Source: a virus
Strand: one strand, 5' to 3'
Length of the DNA: 49,097 nt
IMG/VR virus record: IMGVR_UViG_3300021962_007214
Location: 1 to 49,097 of that record
Under the pieces are notes generated by a model. That model did not search any database. It had not been told where the DNA came from and worked only from the letters and a program-made list of their open reading frames with translations. Below, one piece after another: positions 24,107 through 31,610 of the stretch; position 1 is the stretch's first letter; each line of letters opens with the position of its first letter. Position numbers and translations under genes: made by a program.

Positions 24107-25432
24107 TTATGACTTTTTACTTTCAAAGACGTAATCATGTAGCTGCAAATTAACATACTCAGACAGTCCTGGATAGATGCTTTTCCAATCTAAGTTCCGA
24201 CGTTTATCCAATTCATCTAAGTGTGATCGGAAACGATACATTTCATACTTGTTTGGTTTAGCATTTACTAACTGCTTACGAATACCTTCTAAGTAAGAAA
24301 TATCTCTGTTAAAAGTTTGATTTCTGCTTTCAAGAGTACGTATTAACTGATCAATCTCAGGTACACAATAGTCACCAAAAATGCTAGGATTCATCCACTT
24401 TGGATCTTGAATAGTGTTCCAACTGTAGAAGATTGGCTTGGGCTTGCCCCAAGGCATAATTTGATTATCTTCCCACTTGATAATATTGTCGTACAGTTTC
24501 CACATTGTGGGAGTAGTTAGCGATGTGATAGTGCTGTGTACTTGTAGCTTAACCCAACGCTTGTTATGCAACAGCAGGAAGTTACGCTCCCATTGCTCTA
24601 AATCCATACCATAACGAGCATATTCTGCTTCTGGTCCCCAGCAATCCATACTAGCAACAACCTGGAAGCTCTTAAGCTTCTTGTCAGCAATTAATCGTTC
24701 AATCTTGTCTAGTTGCTGTTCTAATCGTTCTGTTTTATGTTTGAGGTTACTAAAGATGTGCCATTCTAGATTAGGGCAAGGATTTTTATCAAACCATTCG
24801 ATGCAGCGTTCAAACTCAGGTTGATACAGCGGCTCACCGCCTAGGATCTGAAACTTGTATAATTCTTTGCCGTACTTGTCCATCCAGTTCCAGAACTTCT
24901 CACGCATAATGTCATAATCAGGATTGTTAGGCCACTGATATACTTCTAGATCGTCTTTGACGATTTCACCATGCTTTACAATTTCTGCTTGAATAACACT
25001 GCTGAACTTAGCACTGCAATAGGTGCAGGCTTGGTTACATAGACTACTAAAATAAACTTCTAGCAGTCTAGGTGTAACTTCAGTGGCTTTGGGATTATAC
25101 TGCATCTCTGGAGGCAGCATCGCCAGGTCTTTAATGTAAGCTTGACGCTCGCTGGTGCCGCCTACATCTTCTACAACTTTACAATACTCACAACCATTAC
25201 CGGGCCATTGGCCCTGCAACATCTTTTCTCGGTCTTGTAGTTTACCCGGAACATTATGAAAGTCTTCAATAGTGTCAACTGTAACAGGCCAATGCTTGCA
25301 ACGGTGGCAACTACTGGTAGTACCGAAGTTTAAAAACAGGGTACTCCATGTCCATTTAAATTGACATGACGTATCCTTGTTAATAGGTAGTTCATTCCAG
25401 TGCTTGTAATGTTTTGTGTGTATCTCATCCAT
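24107..25432 (-). CDS. Twitch-type radical SAM enzyme
   Basis: Radical SAM protein with the cluster motif LCNQACTYC (Cys132, 136, 139) and LGGEPLYQPEF. Extra Cys pairs at 42/45 (SCHRC) and 81/84 (GCEYC), outside the core, suggest auxiliary iron-sulfur binding before the barrel. Length 441. Twitch-domain radical SAM proteins of this type are recurrent in marine T4-like phages; the substrate is unknown. Late motif 25438-25445 ends five bases before its ATG, so its message may be leaderless. Confidence 0.82.
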   Translation of the reverse strand: MDEIHTKHYKHWNELPINKDTSCQFKWTWSTLFLNFGTTSSCHRCKHWPVTVDTIEDFHNVPGKLQDREKMLQGQWPGNGCEYCKVVEDVGGTSERQAYIKDLAMLPPEMQYNPKATEVTPRLLEVYFSSLCNQACTYCSAKFSSVIQAEIVKHGEIVKDDLEVYQWPNNPDYDIMREKFWNWMDKYGKELYKFQILGGEPLYQPEFERCIEWFDKNPCPNLEWHIFSNLKHKTERLEQQLDKIERLIADKKLKSFQVVASMDCWGPEAEYARYGMDLEQWERNFLLLHNKRWVKLQVHSTITSLTTPTMWKLYDNIIKWEDNQIMPWGKPKPIFYSWNTIQDPKWMNPSIFGDYCVPEIDQLIRTLESRNQTFNRDISYLEGIRKQLVNAKPNKYEMYRFRSHLDELDKRRNLDWKSIYPGLSEYVNLQLHDYVFESKKS

Positions 25433-25437
25433 ACCAA

Positions 25438-25445
25438 TATTTATC
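25438..25445 (-). promoter_or_regulatory. Late motif GATAAATA five bases from an ATG
   Basis: GATAAATA-TTGGT-ATG on the minus strand; the predicted start is the A of the radical SAM start codon at 25432. Confidence 0.6.
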
Positions 25446-25470
25446 AGCTAACTAATGTGTAACCGAGTTG

Positions 25471-25848
25471 TTATGGCATAGGAATTTCTACTAGATTCTG
25501 TTCCCGATCTAGGTATTTCATTTCTACTAGAACTGGTTCGAATTCTTGGATAGCAGCTACTACATCGTAAGGATCCAAAGGTCCACAAGTGTAAACATCT
25601 AGTTGCATCATTGCAGGGCTTTCTTCGTCCCAAATATGCATAGCGATGTGACTGGTCTCGATGATAGTTACTGCTGTAAGTCCTCGATTACCAGGAACGT
25701 CACAATATGTTGCATAAGGACCCATTAGTGTTTTCATGCCAATCCTATCAATTAGATTAGGCATCCACACTTCTGATACATATGTCGGGTCTACTGCGGG
25801 TTTTTTAATTTCTGCACGAATAATAAGATGTTTGTGAAACTGAGCCAA
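25471..25848 (-). CDS. speD: S-adenosylmethionine decarboxylase proenzyme
   Basis: Makes decarboxylated SAM for spermidine synthesis. The self-cleavage region is ETSHIAMHIWDE with Ser66-His67, followed by LDVYTCGP with Cys88; the 125-residue size matches the small bacterial type. Cleavage before Ser66 would make the pyruvoyl group. The start codon is TTG, with AGAGG upstream and no better alternative. speD is a known auxiliary gene of cyanophages; polyamines could help DNA packaging or host metabolism. Confidence 0.88.
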   Translation of the reverse strand: MAQFHKHLIIRAEIKKPAVDPTYVSEVWMPNLIDRIGMKTLMGPYATYCDVPGNRGLTAVTIIETSHIAMHIWDEESPAMMQLDVYTCGPLDPYDVVAAIQEFEPVLVEMKYLDREQNLVEIPMP

Positions 25849-25860
25849 TAGTGTGTCCTC

Positions 25861-26049
25861 TTAGTCTTTGCTATCTAGCGGGCAGAGTTCAATCTCGCCG
25901 TTTACTTTACGCCACTTAACAAAGTTTGCAGAAATAAGCAGATCCACTGTTGCACCTGAACCGCGAATAACGCCGCGCTTATATGCCATGATACCGGTAA
26001 CAATAGAACCAACAACATAACCTACAACTATTGCAATTTCTAAAGACAT
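25861..26049 (-). CDS. Small membrane protein (62 aa)
   Basis: One N-terminal membrane helix (MSLEIAIVVGYVVGSIVTGI) followed by a soluble tail. I start at the ATG at 26049 with AAGGAAT upstream; the frame further upstream runs into tRNA-Leu and is not coding. It lies between the tRNA pair and speD in the unit driven by promoter 26422-26450. Function unknown. Confidence 0.7.
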   Translation of the reverse strand: MSLEIAIVVGYVVGSIVTGIMAYKRGVIRGSGATVDLLISANFVKWRKVNGEIELCPLDSKD

Positions 26050-26065
26050 GCTTATTCCTTTAAAC

Positions 26066-26147
26066 TGGTGTCCGCGCCCGGACTCGAACCGGGACGCTTT
26101 CGCGAGAGATTTTAAGTCTCTTGTGTCTACCATTTCACCACGCGGAC
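26066..26147 (-). tRNA. tRNA-Leu(UAA)
   Basis: Acceptor GTCCGCG/CGCGGAC, anticodon loop CTTAAAA (UAA), a short variable arm, T-loop TTCGAGT and encoded CCA. It reads TTA, a common codon in this AT-rich genome. Cotranscribed with tRNA-Arg and the small membrane protein from 26422-26450. Confidence 0.95.
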
Positions 26148-26307
26148 ATGAAAACTATTTAATACTAAACCATACATTCTACGCAATTAATTGAACTAGA
26201 CCCCGCACTCGTTATATCGACTGCACCTCACGACCCCACCTCTTTCAAGGTTTTCAACACGCTGACGACGCCGTCTAGTTCTTGCCCTCTACTTTCCCTC
26301 GGTTGTC
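26148..26307. other. Spacer between tRNA-Leu and tRNA-Arg
   Basis: 160 bases with no tRNA or gene that I can fold or translate. The middle is GC-rich on the minus strand (GGCGTCGTCAGCGTGTTG). It could be a decayed tRNA or a processed spacer RNA. Confidence 0.4.
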
Positions 26308-26384
26308 TGGCCTGCCCGGAGGGATTCGAACCCCCGACCCCATGCTTAGAAGGCACGTGCTCTTTCCAGCTGAGCTACGGGCAG
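26308..26384 (-). tRNA. tRNA-Arg(UCU)
   Basis: Acceptor CTGCCCG/CGGGCAG, D-stem GCTC/GAGC, anticodon loop CTTCTAA (UCU), T-arm with TTCGAAT, discriminator G and an encoded CCA. It reads AGA, a codon common in AT-rich phage genes. Confidence 0.95.
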
Positions 26385-26421
26385 ATAAAAACTTTTTCGC
26401 TAACTTCTAGCTAACTTATAT

Positions 26422-26450
26422 ACTATACTAAACTTCTTCGTCGTTGTCAA
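26422..26450 (-). promoter_or_regulatory. Sigma70-like promoter of the tRNA-Arg/tRNA-Leu unit
   Basis: TTGACA (26450-26445), 17-base spacer, TATAGT (26427-26422), 38 bases before tRNA-Arg. Its -35 box lies inside the end of the 93-residue gene. Confidence 0.85.
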
Positions 26451-26709
26451 GATGTTTTTTGAATTCGTTAGGATAAAAAATTGATAAATTGTTTGCGGAA
26501 AAGTATTTAGCTTTTAGTGCTAGGTACGTTTTATCTTTAGGCATGGTTGCTTCAACTCGCTTATCGCGATAATATTCACGCACCACTCCGCCGTGGTTGA
26601 AAAACAGTGTTACAAAGTCGCGACCAGTTTCCATGCCTATTCGACGTTCACTGTTAATAATGTATTCAAAATCATTTTGAAGTTCGTTAGCTTGATCTAA
26701 TGTGTACAT
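26428..26709 (-). CDS. Hypothetical protein (93 aa)
   Basis: Unrecognised, soluble, with aromatic residues and charged ends (KKHLDNDEEV). It starts one base after the stop of the 280-residue gene and is the last gene of the exonuclease-led unit. Its end overlaps the promoter of the tRNA unit. Confidence 0.7.
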   Translation of the reverse strand: MYTLDQANELQNDFEYIINSERRIGMETGRDFVTLFFNHGGVVREYYRDKRVEATMPKDKTYLALKAKYFSANNLSIFYPNEFKKHLDNDEEV

Positions 26710-26710
26710 A

Positions 26711-27553
26711 TTAAAATACGAAGTTGTCTACAGTATATTTAGGACCAAGTTCTGCTATCACAAACTCATGTTCGCGAATTTTGACAGGGCGAGCATCAGC
26801 ACTTAGCCATAGTTGCTTAACATGGTCAAACACAGCGGTTACAGGCAGAAGCCAATCACTACGCAGAGATTTAAGAACCACAACATAGTTATTATCAGTC
26901 TTAAAGTAAAACTCCTTAGTCTTACTGCCCCTGCGGAAAATATCAATGCTACCAATGTATGATACTGGTGTACTTTTAAGCACTAGATCATCTCTGTTTG
27001 GTAGAGTAGTATACTCTGCTGCAATACGTTCTTTAAATGTATCTTCTTTATAGAAGTCATCCATACGGTATAGCAGTCTAATATGCGGCTCTTCGAGAAC
27101 ACACTTAGCACTAAGTTTTAGCGCCTTTACCATATCACGCTTAAAGTCACTGTCTCGGAACTGGCCGCTTAGTTTCTGTGTGATTACCTTATCAAGAAAG
27201 TATTCACGGACAGTCTGTGCTAGCTCAACAGTTTCCTTATTTGGAACATGACGTTTGATTAACTCAATAGCAGGAAACTGGCCGCCTGCTTTAAGCTCAA
27301 TAATAGCTGCTAGCGGATCAATGTCTAGGTCGTGTACTACAGATTCTTTAGTTTCAGCAGAAATCCTTCCGAAAATATCATCAAAAGGATTAGGCTTGTA
27401 CGGCGTAGCATTCTTGATAGTAAACGTAGGTGGCGGATACGACTGTAGAGTTACGTCTACGTCGGTTTCTTCCTCAATACTCATAGTAATTGTATCACTT
27501 GCTGCCGTGCCATGGCCGAGGATAATAGACATATTATCGTCATCATCATTCAT
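26711..27553 (-). CDS. Hypothetical protein (280 aa)
   Basis: Unrecognised. An acidic N-terminus (MNDDDDNMSI) and Pro-rich linker precede a helical part and a C-terminal beta region (YFKTDNNYVVVLKSL). I start at the ATG at 27553, which overlaps the exonuclease stop (ATGA), not at the longer frame inside that gene. Coupling suggests a partner of the exonuclease. Confidence 0.7.
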   Translation of the reverse strand: MNDDDDNMSIILGHGTAASDTITMSIEEETDVDVTLQSYPPPTFTIKNATPYKPNPFDDIFGRISAETKESVVHDLDIDPLAAIIELKAGGQFPAIELIKRHVPNKETVELAQTVREYFLDKVITQKLSGQFRDSDFKRDMVKALKLSAKCVLEEPHIRLLYRMDDFYKEDTFKERIAAEYTTLPNRDDLVLKSTPVSYIGSIDIFRRGSKTKEFYFKTDNNYVVVLKSLRSDWLLPVTAVFDHVKQLWLSADARPVKIREHEFVIAELGPKYTVDNFVF

Positions 27554-28089
27554 CGTGGTTGTACTCCAAAATGTTGAAAGGTTCGTTGCACACATACTGC
27601 CTGCCAGTATGAGTCTTCATCTGCACTATGTAAGTTTTGCTGAATTGCTTTGCGAGGATCCACAGGCATCATATTAAAGATTGTGCGGCAATCACTTATC
27701 TGCCAGTATGCCCAACCCTTGTGATGATTAAATTGTCGATATAGATCTTCTAAAATAACCATATCAAACTGTGGACCTTGACACCAAATCTTATCCACAC
27801 CAACTAGATAGCGATTTAGATCTTTAAAGAACATATCTAAGTCGACACGCCCAAAATCGCTAAACGCTTCTTCTTGAATATGTGCTGCTTGCTTGCCCCA
27901 CCACTCAATTGTACCCTGATCCACGCTGCGGTCAGCGTTTAACTGTTCGTCGACGCTGGGTCGCCAAAGTGTTTTAGAGTGTGGTTCGTTAAGTGTAAAA
28001 GGGTCAAACTTAACAGCACCGACACTGAGTACTGCACAGTCGGGGTCAGTACCCAGTGTTTCGATGTCTATCATTGCATGTGTTGTCAT
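27550..28089 (-). CDS. DEDD-type 3'-5' exonuclease (DexA-like)
   Basis: Exonuclease of the DnaQ/RNase-T superfamily. MIDIETLG gives Exo I; TIEWWGKQA, CQGPQFDMVILEDL (Exo II) and a final HSADEDSYWQ (Exo III) follow. The TIEWW motif is shared with T4 DexA and with Rv2179c-like exoribonucleases, so it may act on DNA or RNA. I choose the ATG at 28089, six bases past the -10 box, so its message may be leaderless; MIDI at 28074 is an alternative. Confidence 0.8.
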   Translation of the reverse strand: MTTHAMIDIETLGTDPDCAVLSVGAVKFDPFTLNEPHSKTLWRPSVDEQLNADRSVDQGTIEWWGKQAAHIQEEAFSDFGRVDLDMFFKDLNRYLVGVDKIWCQGPQFDMVILEDLYRQFNHHKGWAYWQISDCRTIFNMMPVDPRKAIQQNLHSADEDSYWQAVCVQRTFQHFGVQPR

Positions 28090-28095
28090 AGTATT

Positions 28096-28123
28096 ACTAT
28101 AACATATCTGCAATATTTGTCAA
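28096..28123 (-). promoter_or_regulatory. Sigma70-like promoter of the exonuclease unit
   Basis: TTGACA (28123-28118), 16-base spacer, TATAGT (28101-28096), then AATACT and the ATG at 28089. Confidence 0.8.
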
Positions 28124-28124
28124 G

Positions 28125-28979
28125 TTATAATGTGATAGTTTCTTCGTCTGAGATGCGATTTTTTTCAACTGCATTTAGCTGCCCTGCGCCTTTAACCCCG
28201 TCTACCCATTTCATTTTTTCAAATGGGTCTTGGGTTCCGGCTACAACCCCATCCCACCAATCACTGTGCTGCCCAATTCTATTTAAGAACCATGCAATCT
28301 TGTATGCAGTTGCTACACGAGCTTGTTGCATACCTGGATGGCCGAAGTCTTTAGGATCGCTGGGATTACCTTCCATGTACTTGCGGTTTTGGAATGTAGG
28401 ATCGTCGTTGTTTCCTGTGATATCTGCACGGTCATGAATGAATTCAACATCAATACGCTCAAAGATATCTAGCATATAAGCAATATGACTTAACCATGCA
28501 TCATTTTGTGCGTTCTGACTAAGGTGGTCAATCAACGTATACCAATCCCTTGGCACAATAGGGAAGATCGCATAAGGATGTCCGTCGTGATTATCGCGAG
28601 GTGCTAGTAGTTTAAACTGTCCTGTGTAGCTGCGAATAACATCGTCCCAGCCATCAGTAACCATTATACCGTCGTCGTTCCAAAAGAACAACCATTCACC
28701 GCTGGCATTGCCTGCAAGTGTGTTAACATAAACATGTAGATTTTCGTAACCCAGTGGCTTAAAGATGTTTGCTCTGCACTCCACTTTATATTCTCGTAGC
28801 ATTGGTGCAATTTCTTGCTCAATGTATTCGCGGGCGCCTTCGTCATCTTCATCAATACCCAACAGCAGTTCTACGTTCTCAGGATCTGTTGCTTTAGAGA
28901 TTAAGCTTTCTAAGCTGCTCTTTAAAACTTCTCTGCGCCCTCTTGTGGGCAATAGTACTGAAATAGTTGAATTACTCAT
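28125..28979 (-). CDS. GT2-like glycosyltransferase
   Basis: N-terminal VLLPTRGRREVL and an acidic FFWNDDGIMV motif mark a GT-A, family-2 type glycosyltransferase. The LLGIDEDDEG strand fits nucleotide binding. Length 284. It overlaps the upstream transferase by one base (TAATG), so the pair probably builds one glycan, on host surface, virion or DNA. Substrate unknown. Confidence 0.78.
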   Translation of the reverse strand: MSNSTISVLLPTRGRREVLKSSLESLISKATDPENVELLLGIDEDDEGAREYIEQEIAPMLREYKVECRANIFKPLGYENLHVYVNTLAGNASGEWLFFWNDDGIMVTDGWDDVIRSYTGQFKLLAPRDNHDGHPYAIFPIVPRDWYTLIDHLSQNAQNDAWLSHIAYMLDIFERIDVEFIHDRADITGNNDDPTFQNRKYMEGNPSDPKDFGHPGMQQARVATAYKIAWFLNRIGQHSDWWDGVVAGTQDPFEKMKWVDGVKGAGQLNAVEKNRISDEETITL

Positions 28980-29935
28980 TATACGTTTTGCTTCCTGTTA
29001 TGCTTGTTTTCGCCAGTAAATAGCTTGCGAATGTTTCCACGGAAGGTGTAATGACCAACGTGGTTAAGTGCTGTGCGAGGATCTAGATATACATCACCAC
29101 CCATGTTCTGCCACAAGCGACAGAACATGTAGTCTTCGCTAAGATAACGTCTGCTCTCAGGGTCAATCATTGTATCAAACAATGCGTACATAAATGGTTC
29201 AAACTTTTGATCAACGTTGATGTCGTTAACATATTTGAGTTCCGGGTGTGCATCCATCATCTGCTGAATAACTTCTTTCTTGATACACATGAAACCTGTG
29301 CCTGCATCCTTAAGTCTTACTAGGTTATCAACAATCTGTACCTGTGGTGTACGATTGCCGTTTTCATCCTTAAGGAAGTCAAAGTTTACAACATAGTTAG
29401 AGCTATGACCTTCAATGGTCTGGGCATTTTCATCTAACTCTGGATTGCGGGCAGCACTAATGATACTATCCCAGTTAATAGCCTTCTTCGGATATGCACC
29501 AACAACAACAGGCTTGTCATAGGCTACTTGACGTAGTAAGTCTTCTGGATTGAATTCAATGTCAGCATCAATAAAGAACAAGTGCGTAGCATCTTTGTTC
29601 TCCATAAAGAAACTAACCAATGTGTTACGGCCTCGAGTAATAAGACTTTCGTTAGCTAGTGTGCTAATAGTGTATTTGATATCAAACTTATTGCAAAGAA
29701 TAGCTAGACGCATCATACTACGAAAATACGGTTCGCCAATTTGTCCACCGTAACAAGGTGTAGCAATAAAGATGTGCTTTTGTCTAAGTAGACCTACGGG
29801 GATTTCAATTTTAGCATCCAGTAAACGATACATAACATCATCTGTTGGTGCTGTAGTTTCCTTTACAGGATTTCCTGGTGCAGCTTGTTTCTTTTCAGAC
29901 TTATTAGCCGTTCTGCGTTGATTTCTGTTTGACAT
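28979..29935 (-). CDS. Anp1/GT2-like glycosyltransferase
   Basis: A basic, disordered N-terminus is followed by HIFIATPCYGG, ITRGRNTLVSFFM and LFFIDADIEFNPEDL, with the DxD metal site. This is the Anp1-like or GT2 pattern common in marine phages. Length 318. It is coupled to the next transferase. It may modify host or virion glycan; a DNA-base glycosylating role is possible but has no direct support. Confidence 0.75.
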   Translation of the reverse strand: MSNRNQRRTANKSEKKQAAPGNPVKETTAPTDDVMYRLLDAKIEIPVGLLRQKHIFIATPCYGGQIGEPYFRSMMRLAILCNKFDIKYTISTLANESLITRGRNTLVSFFMENKDATHLFFIDADIEFNPEDLLRQVAYDKPVVVGAYPKKAINWDSIISAARNPELDENAQTIEGHSSNYVVNFDFLKDENGNRTPQVQIVDNLVRLKDAGTGFMCIKKEVIQQMMDAHPELKYVNDINVDQKFEPFMYALFDTMIDPESRRYLSEDYMFCRLWQNMGGDVYLDPRTALNHVGHYTFRGNIRKLFTGENKHNRKQNV

Positions 29936-30025
29936 ATTTTTCTATCATTCCTGTGTGTGTTTACGATACTTATTAATTATAGTATGTATTTTAAACTCTT
30001 ATTGGTATAAAATCTAAACTGATTG

Positions 30026-30101
<76 letters not shown>

Positions 30102-30108
30102 GTACGAA

Positions 30109-30116
30109 TATTTATG
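30109..30116 (-). promoter_or_regulatory. Late motif CATAAATA before tRNA-Thr
   Basis: CATAAATA with five bases to a predicted start at 30103, two bases before tRNA position 1. It sits between the terminator 30135-30166 and the tRNA. Confidence 0.5.
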
Positions 30117-30134
30117 ATATGCGAATTTTACAGA

Positions 30135-30166
30135 CAAAAAAATAGGCACAATAATGTGCCTATTTT
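30135..30166 (-). terminator. Rho-independent terminator
   Basis: Perfect 12-pair stem (30139-30150 with 30155-30166), four-base loop, then a run of T on the minus strand. It ends the 56-residue gene's transcript. Confidence 0.9.
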
Positions 30167-30182
30167 AAAGAATATCTTAAGA

Positions 30183-30353
30183 TTACTTTCCTTCGTGGGG
30201 CTTTTTGCTTACAAAGTCATTGAGCTTTTCAGCTTCAGCAATAACATCTTCAGTGCTAGGCATATCATCATGATTCTTTGCTTTACCCTGCAAGATTTCT
30301 CTAGCTTCTTTTACTAGATCCAATCTAATTTCATATGGAGTCTTGTTAGACAT
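30183..30353 (-). CDS. Small conserved-type protein (56 aa)
   Basis: Starts MSNKTPYEIRLDLVKEAREI and ends in a charged tail (FVSKKPHEGK). The helical, acidic-basic pattern resembles small conserved proteins of T4-like marine phages, function unknown. A GGGAG site precedes the ATG, late motif 30385-30392 lies upstream and a strong terminator follows, so it is a self-contained late gene. Confidence 0.8.
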   Translation of the reverse strand: MSNKTPYEIRLDLVKEAREILQGKAKNHDDMPSTEDVIAEAEKLNDFVSKKPHEGK

Positions 30354-30384
30354 ATTTTTATTACTCCCGCAATATTATACATAA

Positions 30385-30392
30385 TATTTATC
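30385..30392 (-). promoter_or_regulatory. Late motif GATAAATA
   Basis: Minus-strand late motif 32 bases before the ATG of the 56-residue gene. Confidence 0.6.
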
Positions 30393-30424
30393 TGTTAACA
30401 GCTATAGAGTAATCTATGTACTTA

Positions 30425-30519
30425 ACTGAAAGTGGCACTATGGCTAGAATGGTAGCGAATCATTCAACGCCCAGCAGTTCCCGCTGTTGACGCCCTGCCG
30501 TTTTTACGGTCCTAGGACT
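30425..30519 (-). ncRNA. Candidate structured RNA
   Basis: GC-rich, non-coding, between two late motifs. From the predicted start at 30519 the minus-strand RNA can form CCGU/ACGG closed by AAAA, a CAACAGC...GCUG...GUUG hairpin, and GAAUG/CAUUC with an outer GGC/GCC pairing. I know no family that matches. It could be a small RNA or the long leader of the 56-residue gene; the opposite strand is also possible. Confidence 0.45.
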
Positions 30520-30524
30520 AATAG

Positions 30525-30532
30525 TATTTATT
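30525..30532 (-). promoter_or_regulatory. Late motif AATAAATA
   Basis: Late-type motif followed by CTATT, the same 3' context as at 18856 and 35425; it would start RNA at 30519, at the edge of the structured stretch. Confidence 0.45.
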
Positions 30533-31541
30533 AAAGAATGAAGTTATAAATCTCTAAGGGTTTTATATCGGGTGTCGTCTTACAAAATTCTTCAAACTCA
30601 CTTTTTATTTCGTCTAAGTAATCATTAAAAATGCAGTTAAAGATGTCACGGTACCAATTTTCATCTGTTAGGATATGCTGTAACGGAAATCTGTATTTCA
30701 AATCGTACTGGTTATATATTCCAGATTTTTTTGCTAAATGCATCTTTAATAGTTCAAACCCTGTATGTTTTAGTAGAGGTGGTATTAGTTCAGCGCCCAG
30801 ATCTCGATAAAATAATTCGCGCAAGGGCTGCAAGGTGCCTGCTCCGGGTGCAACAGTAGCAGCAGGACACACTAATTTATGCTTTTTAGTTGTGTTTAAG
30901 AATTCTTTATAAGAAATTGCGTGAGTTTTAGGACACATCCTAAACAACTCTTTTATAATCACTTTGTTATTCTGTTCGGCGTAATTTAAAAATGCATAAG
31001 TCATAAATGGTTGGTGCCCTATTCCTAACATAGTCGCACGTTTAGTTGAAAAATCAAAGTATAAGAATGGAACGTCGCCGCCTAAAAATATAGGATTATT
31101 ATTGTCTACATAATCCAGCATTTTTAATTGCAATGCTATTTGTGGACTTATTGCTTTATATTGTCGGCAGTATTCGATAAAGCCGGTTCCTTCTAGAAAA
31201 GCCTTATAATCTATTTCTATGTTTTTGTACGTATACCCAAATCTCTCACAGTAACGAATTGCATGAATTACATCTGGAGCGTTGAAAACACAATCTTCCC
31301 AAACAAAAGAAAAAATGTAAACGGTGATGTTTTTTTCTAACCTAGCGAGCATGGACAGCACAAACTGACTATCAATACCGCCGCTCAAACACATATTAAC
31401 ACTGGAAAATCCAGCAAATTTTTTGGACCAAATTTCTAATAATGTTTCGGATGCGGTGTTGTCCACTAGTGGTTCGATGGTTTTATTCTCGTAGCTAATA
31501 TCAAACCCTTTATAAAATTGTGCCGGATCCACTAAATTCAT
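30531..31541 (-). CDS. PP-loop ATPase (asparagine-synthase-like)
   Basis: Adenine-nucleotide alpha-hydrolase fold with the pyrophosphate loop MCLSGGIDSQF (about 50-60), as in asparagine synthase C-terminal domains. There is no N-terminal glutaminase domain, so it would use ammonia or another nucleophile, or a separate partner. It differs from QueC in length (336) and lacks its Cys cluster. Possible roles are amidation of a sugar or peptide. It is divergent from the subtilase gene, with 69 bases between the start codons. Confidence 0.65.
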   Translation of the reverse strand: MNLVDPAQFYKGFDISYENKTIEPLVDNTASETLLEIWSKKFAGFSSVNMCLSGGIDSQFVLSMLARLEKNITVYIFSFVWEDCVFNAPDVIHAIRYCERFGYTYKNIEIDYKAFLEGTGFIEYCRQYKAISPQIALQLKMLDYVDNNNPIFLGGDVPFLYFDFSTKRATMLGIGHQPFMTYAFLNYAEQNNKVIIKELFRMCPKTHAISYKEFLNTTKKHKLVCPAATVAPGAGTLQPLRELFYRDLGAELIPPLLKHTGFELLKMHLAKKSGIYNQYDLKYRFPLQHILTDENWYRDIFNCIFNDYLDEIKSEFEEFCKTTPDIKPLEIYNFIL

Positions 31542-31558
31542 TATAACCCCTTAACTAT

Positions 31559-31566
31559 GATAAATA
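31559..31566 (+). promoter_or_regulatory. Late promoter motif GATAAATA for the subtilase
   Basis: Plus-strand late motif 45 bases before the subtilase ATG at 31611. Confidence 0.65.
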
Positions 31567-31610
31567 CTTATATAAATTTACCGGTAACCCAACCATATTA
31601 TGGAGCACAA

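Noticed and set aside
26148-26307. A third tRNA between tRNA-Leu and tRNA-Arg
   Set aside because: I could not find a T-loop, an acceptor stem or an encoded CCA.
30531-31541. QueC as partner of QueD
   Set aside because: The PP-loop reads SGGIDS in an asparagine-synthase-like setting, the protein is about 100 residues too long, and the QueC zinc cysteines are missing.
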